Source: Silicimonas sp.
Lineage (GTDB): Bacteria > Pseudomonadota > Alphaproteobacteria > Rhodobacterales > Rhodobacteraceae
Direction: 5' to 3'
Length of the DNA: 58,511 bases
Assembly (NCBI GenBank): GCA_022820365.1
Contig: JAJEFO010000068.1
Span: 1 to 58,511, forward strand
Shown here: piece after piece, positions 52,495-58,511 of the stretch
Numbering within the stretch: position 1 is the first letter of the stretch
Layout of the letters: each line of letters begins with the position of its first letter
The notes under the pieces: model-generated
Database searches by the model: none
Seen by the model: the letters and a program-made list of their open reading frames with translations, nothing else
What the model was told of the DNA's origin: nothing
Translations under genes and position numbers: made by a program

Positions 52495-54105
52495 TCATGC
52501 TTGGCCAATGGCCTTGACGTCGAAGGCTGCGGCCATCAGCTGGCGCGTATAGTTGGTCTGCGGATTGTCAAAGACCTGCGCCGCGTCGCCGTGTTCCACG
52601 ACGTCACCGCGCTTCATGACAATCACCTTGTGGCTCAATGCACGCACGACCTTCAGGTCGTGGCTGATGAACAGATAAGCCAGCTTGTGCCTCTTCTGCA
52701 GGTTCCGGAGCAGTTCGACGATCTGGACCTGGACGGTCATGTCCAGAGCGGATGTCGGTTCGTCCAGCACCAAGAGCTTCGGCCTCAGGATCATTGCCCG
52801 CGCAATGGCGATCCGTTGCCTTTGGCCACCGGAAAACTCATGCGGATAGCGATGCATCGTCGCCGGATCGAGCCCCACTTCCGTCATGATTCCTGTCACC
52901 ATCGAGCGGTGATCGCGTTCGGAATCCACTGGGTGGATCGCCAGGCCTTCCGCAATGATCTCCTCGACGGTCATTCGGGGAGAGAGCGATCCATAGGGAT
53001 CCTGAAACACGATCTGCATTTCGGACCGCAATGGCCGCATTTTTTTCGAGTTTAGTTTCTGGATCTCGCGGTTCATCAAGATCACAGGACCTTCCGACGA
53101 AATGAGGCGCAGAATCGCCAGCGCCAGCGTTGTCTTCCCTGAGCCGCTTTCGCCCACGATTCCCAAGGTCTCGCCGGCACGTACGGAGAGGGTCGCGGAA
53201 TTCACCGCCTTGATGTGACCGACCGTGTGTCTCAGGAGTCCGCGCTTGATCGGAAACCAGATGCGCAGGCTGTCCGTTTCGATCACGGTCGTCGCACCCG
53301 CTGGCACAGGGTCGGGCACGCCTGCGGAAGTCGCCGACAGGAGTTCTCTCGTGTAGCGGTGTCTCGGGTTGTCGAACAGCGCACCGGTCTCTCCCTGCTC
53401 AACGATCTCGCCGTCCTTCATGACGTAGACCCTGTCAGCGAACCTGCGCACGATTCCAAGATCGTGGGTTATGAAGAGCATGGACATGCCCTCGTCGTCC
53501 TTGAGCCTGGCCAGCAATTCCAGGATCTGCGCCTGGATTGTCACGTCCAGGGCGGTCGTAGGCTCGTCGGCGATCAGGAGGCTCGGCCCGTTCGCGAGGG
53601 CCATGGCGATCATGACCCGCTGACGCTGCCCGCCGGACAGCTCGTGCGGGTAGCTCTTCAGCCGTTCTTCGGGGTCCGGAATTCCCACCCTCTTAAGCAA
53701 CTCTAGAACCCGAATTCGCACGGCCCGACCCGTCAACCCCTGGTGCAGTCGGATCGATTCCGTCAGCTGCTTCTCCAGCGTGTGCAATGGGTTGAGCGAC
53801 GTCATCGGCTCCTGGAAGATGAAGCTGATGTCGTTGCCGCGGACGCGCCTCAGTTCTGCCTCGCTGGCCCCAGAAATCTGGGCGCCTTCGTAAATGACGG
53901 AACCGGTGATTTCCGCACTCTCTGGCAGGAGCGAGACGGTCGACAAGGCGGTTACCGACTTGCCGGAGCCGCTTTCTCCAACCAGTGCCACGGTCTCGCC
54001 GCGCTGAATGTCCAAGCTGACGTTCCTGACAGCGTTGGTTTCCGCGCCCTCCTGCCGGAAGGTCACGTTCAGGTTCCGCACCTGCATCACGGCACTCACG
54101 GGCAT
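52495..54105 (-). CDS. yejF: fused double-ATPase of a peptide ABC importer (YejF-like)
   Basis: A 536-residue protein with two complete ABC ATPase domains in tandem, the equivalent of DppD plus DppF. Domain 1: Walker A GESGSGKS (about 43-50), signature LSGGQRQRV, Walker [14 protein letters not shown]. Domain 2: Walker [12 protein letters not shown] (about 318-328), signature [10 protein letters not shown], Walker [14 protein letters not shown], with the oligopeptide-transporter C-terminal extension shortened. It powers YejBE. The tandem fusion is typical of the Yej system, which imports peptides, including microcin C in E. coli. Last gene of the yejABEF set, 97 bases after yejE. Confidence 0.95.
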   Translation of the reverse strand: MPVSAVMQVRNLNVTFRQEGAETNAVRNVSLDIQRGETVALVGESGSGKSVTALSTVSLLPESAEITGSVIYEGAQISGASEAELRRVRGNDISFIFQEPMTSLNPLHTLEKQLTESIRLHQGLTGRAVRIRVLELLKRVGIPDPEERLKSYPHELSGGQRQRVMIAMALANGPSLLIADEPTTALDVTIQAQILELLARLKDDEGMSMLFITHDLGIVRRFADRVYVMKDGEIVEQGETGALFDNPRHRYTRELLSATSAGVPDPVPAGATTVIETDSLRIWFPIKRGLLRHTVGHIKAVNSATLSVRAGETLGIVGESGSGKTTLALAILRLISSEGPVILMNREIQKLNSKKMRPLRSEMQIVFQDPYGSLSPRMTVEEIIAEGLAIHPVDSERDHRSMVTGIMTEVGLDPATMHRYPHEFSGGQRQRIAIARAMILRPKLLVLDEPTSALDMTVQVQIVELLRNLQKRHKLAYLFISHDLKVVRALSHKVIVMKRGDVVEHGDAAQVFDNPQTNYTRQLMAAAFDVKAIGQA

Positions 54106-54202
54106 CCGTTCCCTCTGGGCCTCGTTGACGGCGGATGCAGAGGCGAACCGAGACCGATGCGCGCGCCGGATACCGCAGCCAGCAAATGTCTTGACGCACC
54201 GT

Positions 54203-55342
54203 TCAAGCGAAAGTCTTCCTGGGATCGAAGGCGTCGCGCACGCCCTCGAAGATGAAGATCAGCAGCGACAGCATGATCGCGAACGTGAAGAACGCCGTGA
54301 ACCCGAGCCAGGGTGCCTGCAGGTTCTGCTTTGCCTGCAGAGTCAGTTCCCCGAGCGATGGTGCCGAGGAGGGCAGGCCGTAACCTAGGAAGTCCAGGCC
54401 GGCCAGTGTGGAAATCGCGCCCGTAATGATGAATGGCAGGAACGTAACGGTCGCAACCATGGCGTTTGGAAGCACGTGCCGGAACATGATGGTCCGGTTG
54501 GAGACGCCGAGCGCCTGTGCGGCACGAACATATTCGAAATTCCGTGCTCGCAGAAATTCGGCGCGGACGACTGCCACAAGGGTTGGCCAGCCAAACAGCA
54601 CCGTGAGAAAGACAAGCATCCAGAAGCTTCGCCCGAAGATCGCGAACATGATGATGATGACGTATAGCGAGGGCGTCGACGACCAGATCTCGAGGAGGCG
54701 CTGAAAGACAAGGTCCAGCCAGCCCCCGAAATATCCTTGCACGGCACCTGCGATGATCCCGAGCACGCTGGCGGCGGACGTTACGATCAAGGTGAACATG
54801 ATCGACAGCCTGAACCCGTAAATGACCCGTGCCACCACGTCTCGCTTCGTGTCGTCCGTTCCAAGCCAATTATTCGCATTCGGAGCGGAAGGAGCGGCAC
54901 CTTGAATGTCGACAATCGTGTCAAAGCGATAGGGAATCACGGGCCAGATCATCCAGCCCCTGTCGACGGGCTGACCGAGCGCCGTGCCGCTTTCCTCGAT
55001 CTCGGCCAGTATGCCTTCGGGATCGTCGTAACAGTCGATCACGCCGCCCGATATGATCAGGCAGGCAATATCCTCGTACTGGTATTGCGCTTCGATCGGG
55101 AGATCGCCTCCGAATTTCGTCTCCGGGTAGAAATTGAAGATGGGCATGTAGTATTCGCCCTTGTGCCGCAGCAGGATTGGCTTGTCGTTGGCCAGGAACT
55201 CGGCGAAGAGGCTGAGGCCGAAGAGCGCACAGAAAATCCACAGCGACCAGAATCCGCGCCGGTTGCGCCGGAAATTCCGCCAACGGCGCTGGTTCAGCGG
55301 GGAGAGCCACGGACGCCTTGTCCTATACCCTATGTCCGCCAT
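54203..55342 (-). CDS. yejE: peptide ABC transporter permease (YejE-like)
   Basis: A 379-residue inner-membrane permease of the DppC/OppC class. The N-terminus is long and basic (TRRPWLSPLNQRRWRNFRRN), as in YejE. A first helix follows (GFWSLWIFCALFGLSLFAEF), then a large periplasmic segment with NNWLGTDDTKRDVVARVIYG. The transport core carries the EAA-type loop FVRAAQALGVSN-like stretch EYVRAAQALGVSNRTIMFRH and ends FIFEGVRDAFDPRKTFA. The two-base gap to yejB implies coupling. Confidence 0.94.
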   Translation of the reverse strand: MADIGYRTRRPWLSPLNQRRWRNFRRNRRGFWSLWIFCALFGLSLFAEFLANDKPILLRHKGEYYMPIFNFYPETKFGGDLPIEAQYQYEDIACLIISGGVIDCYDDPEGILAEIEESGTALGQPVDRGWMIWPVIPYRFDTIVDIQGAAPSAPNANNWLGTDDTKRDVVARVIYGFRLSIMFTLIVTSAASVLGIIAGAVQGYFGGWLDLVFQRLLEIWSSTPSLYVIIIMFAIFGRSFWMLVFLTVLFGWPTLVAVVRAEFLRARNFEYVRAAQALGVSNRTIMFRHVLPNAMVATVTFLPFIITGAISTLAGLDFLGYGLPSSAPSLGELTLQAKQNLQAPWLGFTAFFTFAIMLSLLIFIFEGVRDAFDPRKTFA

Positions 55343-55344
55343 CC

Positions 55345-56436
55345 TCAGACCTCCCGATGCTCGAAGTCGATGCGGGGGTCGACGAAGACATACATGAGAT
55401 CCGAAATGATCCCGACAAGAAGTCCAACCAGCCCGAAGGCGAAAAGTGTCCCGAAGATCACCGGGTAGTCACGCGCGACCGTTGCCTCGAAACCGAGTCG
55501 ACCGAGCCCATCGAGCGAGAAGATCGTCTCGATGATCAGCGACGACCCAAAGAATATGCCGATGAACAGGCCCGGAAAGCCTGCAATGACGATCAGCATG
55601 GCGTTCCGAAAGATGTGCCCGTAGAGCACCCGCCTTTCGCTCAGGCCCTTGGCCTTGGCGGTTATCACGTACTGCTTCTTGATCTCGTCCAGGAACGAGT
55701 TTTTTGTGAGGAGCGTGAGCGTCGCAAAGCCGCCGATTGATGAAGCAATCACGGGCAGCGAAATGTGCCAGAAGTAGTCCACGACCTTTCCCGGAACGGA
55801 GAGTTCGTCCCAGTATTCCGAGGTCAGCCCCCGCAGCGGGAACCACTGGAGGTAGGTGCCGCCGGCAAGAAGGACCAGAAGCAGGATGGCGAAGAGGAAT
55901 CCCGGGATGGCATAGGCGACGATGATCAAGCCGCTTGTCCAGGTGTCGAAACTCGTTCCGTCACGCACCGCTTTGCCGATGCCGAGCGGAATGGAGATGA
56001 CATAGGCGATCAGGGTCGACCACAGGCCCAAGGTGATCGACACCGGCATCTTTTCGATCACGAGGTCGACAACCGAGATCGAGCGGAAATAGCTCTCGCC
56101 GAAGTCGAAGCGCAGGTAGTTCCACATCATGTTGAAGAATCGGATATGCGCCGGCTTGTCGAAGCCGAATTCGCGCTCAAGATCCTCGATGAACTCCTTC
56201 GGCAGACCCCGCGCACCGATGTAGCCGGAGTCGCTGGCGTCCGATCCGATGCTGACGTCGACGTCGCCGGCTCCACCGGAAAATGACTCGAAGACATCAC
56301 CGGCACCTTCGAGACGTGCAAGAATCTGCTCGATCGGTCCGCCCGGAACAAACTGCGTCAACGTGAAGTTGATCAACATGATCCCGAACAGTGTCGGAAT
56401 GATCAACAGCAGCCGCCGCAGTATGTAAGAGCCCAT
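55345..56436 (-). CDS. yejB: peptide ABC transporter permease (YejB-like)
   Basis: A 363-residue inner-membrane permease of the DppB class. It opens MGSYILRRLLLIIPTLFGIM and continues NFTLTQFVPGGPIEQILARL. As in YejB, an insertion (EGAGDVFESFSGGAGDVDVS) precedes LPKEFIEDLEREFGFDKPAH. The membrane core has YVISIPLGIGKAVRDGTSFD, the EAA-type loop YVITAKAKGLSERRVLYGHI and the C-terminal FGTLFAFGLVGLLVGIISDL. It is seven bases downstream of yejA and two upstream of yejE, one operon. Confidence 0.95.
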   Translation of the reverse strand: MGSYILRRLLLIIPTLFGIMLINFTLTQFVPGGPIEQILARLEGAGDVFESFSGGAGDVDVSIGSDASDSGYIGARGLPKEFIEDLEREFGFDKPAHIRFFNMMWNYLRFDFGESYFRSISVVDLVIEKMPVSITLGLWSTLIAYVISIPLGIGKAVRDGTSFDTWTSGLIIVAYAIPGFLFAILLLVLLAGGTYLQWFPLRGLTSEYWDELSVPGKVVDYFWHISLPVIASSIGGFATLTLLTKNSFLDEIKKQYVITAKAKGLSERRVLYGHIFRNAMLIVIAGFPGLFIGIFFGSSLIIETIFSLDGLGRLGFEATVARDYPVIFGTLFAFGLVGLLVGIISDLMYVFVDPRIDFEHREV

Positions 56437-56443
56437 TGGCGGT

Positions 56444-58336
56444 CTACCTCAGTGCACCCGCCGCCTTGAGCGCCTCGGCCTTTTCTGCATTGAACCACCA
56501 GTAGTCCAGGTATCCCAGCCCGAATTCGGGAAGGTTCTCCGGGTATTCGAACATGTCAAAGTAGGCGACCCAGTTTTCCTGGAGTGTCCAGACCGGCACG
56601 ATGAAATAGTCACGCCGCATAATCCGGTCGATGGCACGGACATGGGCCGCGAGTTCTTCGTAGGTCTCGACCTCGAGGAGCCGGTCAGCGAGTTCGTCCA
56701 CGACCGGGTTGCAGTACCCTGCAGGATTGAAGATGTCGTCCCGCTCTTCGCACCCGTATTTCTGAGTCAATCCCGAGCCCTCGACCAGCCCGCTCGGGTA
56801 GCCGGTAAATCGCATGTCGAAGTCGTTTTCCTGCCGTCGGTTCTGGTACTGACTTGGATCGATCCGGTTGTAGGTGATGTTCACGCCAAGCGTTTTCAGG
56901 TTCTCGACATAAGGCAGAAGGATGCGATCAAATGCCTGCGAACGCTCAAGGAGTTCAATGTCCAGCGTTTCGCCCTCCGAATTGCGCAGCAAGCCATCGT
57001 CGCCAGGACTGTATCCGGCAGCTTCCATGAAGCGGAGTGCCTTCCTGAGGTTCTTCCGGTCAAGGGGCCTTTCGCCGCTTTCGTGCGGCAGGAGTGCGGG
57101 TTCGGTGAAGATTTCCGGAGGCAATTGATCACGGAACTCTTCGAGAAGCTCCAGTTCGCGTCCCTCGGGCAGGCCTGACGCTTTCAGGCGATCGTTTTCC
57201 CAGAAGCTCTCGCGCTGCTTGAACAGGCCGTACTGCAGGTTCTCGTTCGTCCAGGTGAAGTTGTACATGTGGCCGAGCGCCAGTCGCAGGTTCCGGTCCT
57301 GAAACTTGTCGAGACGCATGTTGAACACGAAGCCGGTGGCTCCAGGCAAAGATCCGTCCGGCAAGGTCTCCCGCTTTACCCAGCCCTCTTCGAGCGCGGG
57401 AAAGTCGTAGAGCGTTGCCCAATTGATCGAGCTGTTTTCCTGCCGAAACGTGTATTCGCCCGCCTTGAAAGCTTCGAAAGCGGCCGAACTGTCGCCGAAG
57501 TACTCGACCCGGATGCGGTCGTAGTTGCCGCGTCCCTTTCTAAGGTAATGGTCCGCACCCCAATAGTCGGGGTTTCGCCGGTAGACGATGCTCCGTCCAA
57601 CATCGAGGCTGTCCAGCATATACTCGCCGGTCCCGGGGCTGATTTCCAATCGGCTTTCGTCCAGGCGTGCGCCCGTTTCCTGGTACCATTTCATTGACCA
57701 GACGGGCAATGAGCCCATTTGCGTGATCAGTCCCTTCTTGGGGACCTCCTCGGCGAAGGTGAACTTGATGGTGTGCGGATCGAGGATTTTCGCCTCTGCA
57801 ATGACCTGCTTGATGTAGTTGGCATAGGAAGGGGTTCCCTGCTCGATCAGCAGTTCGTGCGTGAACAGCACGTCCTCTGCCGTCATCGGCGTGCCATCCG
57901 AAAACGTCACGTCATTGCGCAGGTGGATGATCACCCAGCTCTCGCTTTCCGGGTACTCGATGGTTTCGCAAAGCACGCAGTAGTAGGAGCCGACCTCGTC
58001 GGAAGTCGTCTCCATGATGTCTTCGTAGCCGATTGTCGAAAGAGCACCCCAGCTGCCCCTGCCCGTTGCATAAGGGTTCATGCTGTCGAAGGTGCCGATT
58101 GTTGCAATGCTGATCTCGCCGCCCAGGGGTGCGTAGGGGTTCACGTAGTCCAGATGCGGGTCGTCCGGCGCGTATTTTAGCTCATCATACTCGTTGAAGC
58201 CGTGACTGACGATGATATTCTCGGCTTCGTCGGCGAGCGAGACCTGCGCGGGAAATAGCCAGACCATGCTGGCCAGGCCGAGGCACGCCCGGCGCAAGTT
58301 TGGCAGATCGGTTGTGCGGGAGGCGTTGCGGGGCAT
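56444..58336 (-). CDS. yejA: peptide ABC transporter periplasmic binding protein (YejA-like)
   Basis: A 630-residue solute-binding protein of the SBP family 5 peptide class. Residues 1 to about 35 form a signal peptide (basic RRACLG, hydrophobic LASMVWLFPAQVSLA, cleavage before DEAENI). Mature segments typical of YejA include HGFNEYDELKYAPDDPHLDY, VNPYAPLGGEISIATIGTFD, FTFAEEVPKKGLITQMGSLP and PGTGEYMLDSLDVGRSIVYR. GGAG lies eight bases before the ATG. First gene of yejABEF; it should deliver peptides to YejBE. Confidence 0.95.
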   Translation of the reverse strand: MPRNASRTTDLPNLRRACLGLASMVWLFPAQVSLADEAENIIVSHGFNEYDELKYAPDDPHLDYVNPYAPLGGEISIATIGTFDSMNPYATGRGSWGALSTIGYEDIMETTSDEVGSYYCVLCETIEYPESESWVIIHLRNDVTFSDGTPMTAEDVLFTHELLIEQGTPSYANYIKQVIAEAKILDPHTIKFTFAEEVPKKGLITQMGSLPVWSMKWYQETGARLDESRLEISPGTGEYMLDSLDVGRSIVYRRNPDYWGADHYLRKGRGNYDRIRVEYFGDSSAAFEAFKAGEYTFRQENSSINWATLYDFPALEEGWVKRETLPDGSLPGATGFVFNMRLDKFQDRNLRLALGHMYNFTWTNENLQYGLFKQRESFWENDRLKASGLPEGRELELLEEFRDQLPPEIFTEPALLPHESGERPLDRKNLRKALRFMEAAGYSPGDDGLLRNSEGETLDIELLERSQAFDRILLPYVENLKTLGVNITYNRIDPSQYQNRRQENDFDMRFTGYPSGLVEGSGLTQKYGCEERDDIFNPAGYCNPVVDELADRLLEVETYEELAAHVRAIDRIMRRDYFIVPVWTLQENWVAYFDMFEYPENLPEFGLGYLDYWWFNAEKAEALKAAGALR

Positions 58337-58386
58337 ATCAGATTCTCCGTTCAGGATTCAGAATGCATAAAGATTTCATCGAGTAA

Positions 58387-58416
58387 TACCTAAATTTGGA
58401 AACGATGATCGTTCAA
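58387..58416 (-). promoter_or_regulatory. candidate yejA promoter
   Basis: On the minus strand TTGAAC (58416-58411) and TAGGTA (58392-58387) are separated by 18 bases, about 50 bases upstream of the yejA start. The match to a sigma-70-type promoter is moderate, and position is the main support. Confidence 0.35.
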
Positions 58417-58511
58417 GCAAGAAATGCTGACTTGTTGGTGAGGATGTCGTGTGCACGAGCATTCCTCGAGATCAATTGTGCCTGCATCCAGCCGCAATTT
58501 GCGCCGGCTTT

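Overview
This 58.5 kb window reads as chromosomal DNA of a GC-rich alphaproteobacterium, most likely a member of the Rhodobacterales. The clearest signs are the assimilatory sulfur operon cysG-DUF2849-cysI-cysH-DUF934 with a divergent Lrp/AsnC regulator, a fused-ATPase Yej peptide importer, a tripartite tricarboxylate (TTT) transporter, and an IF-3 whose alphaproteobacterial N-terminus is only recovered from a non-AUG start. The taxonomic call is inferred from gene content and layout, not from a marker search. I saw no rRNA, tRNA, CRISPR array, complete insertion sequence or prophage.

Layout. 0-6 kb: start of a Dpp/Opp-type permease (cut by the window edge), pyruvate carboxylase and FMN-dependent L-lactate dehydrogenase, a lactate-to-oxaloacetate pair. 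6-13 kb: a decayed VapBC pair, UvrD/PcrA helicase, and an M29 aminopeptidase. The helicase and aminopeptidase once met tail to tail; they are now separated by a roughly 2 kb island carrying a NYN-domain nuclease-like gene and flanked by diverged direct repeats of the helicase/aminopeptidase junction. 13-15 kb: elongation factor P and small genes.

14.7-25.9 kb: an IclR-regulated catabolic cluster with TctCBA, an omega-aminotransferase, a dimethylglycine/sarcosine-dehydrogenase-like flavoprotein, a Tm-1-like (UPF0261) protein and a trimethylamine-dehydrogenase-family flavoprotein that appears to lack hallmark residues of that enzyme. I read it as uptake and stepwise N-demethylation and deamination of an unidentified methylated amino acid or betaine-type acid. 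It is the best candidate in the window for an uncharacterised pathway.

26-34.5 kb: accessory genes, namely a ceramidase-family membrane protein, UPF0173 hydrolase, TadA, a MarR/ThDP-enzyme operon with two matched palindromic operators, an arylsulfotransferase-like propeller plus cupin pair, a TnpB relic, and about 1 kb of decayed sequence.

34.5-51 kb: mostly core genes, namely dnaB, pyrE, pyrC, glutaryl-CoA dehydrogenase, infC, ferredoxin-NADP reductase, the cys operon and its Lrp regulator, a DUF808 protein, and a translationally coupled valine-degradation operon. 51-58 kb: a parDE locus whose toxin gene is split after 11 codons by a 113 bp palindrome-bearing insertion, then yejABEF for peptide import.
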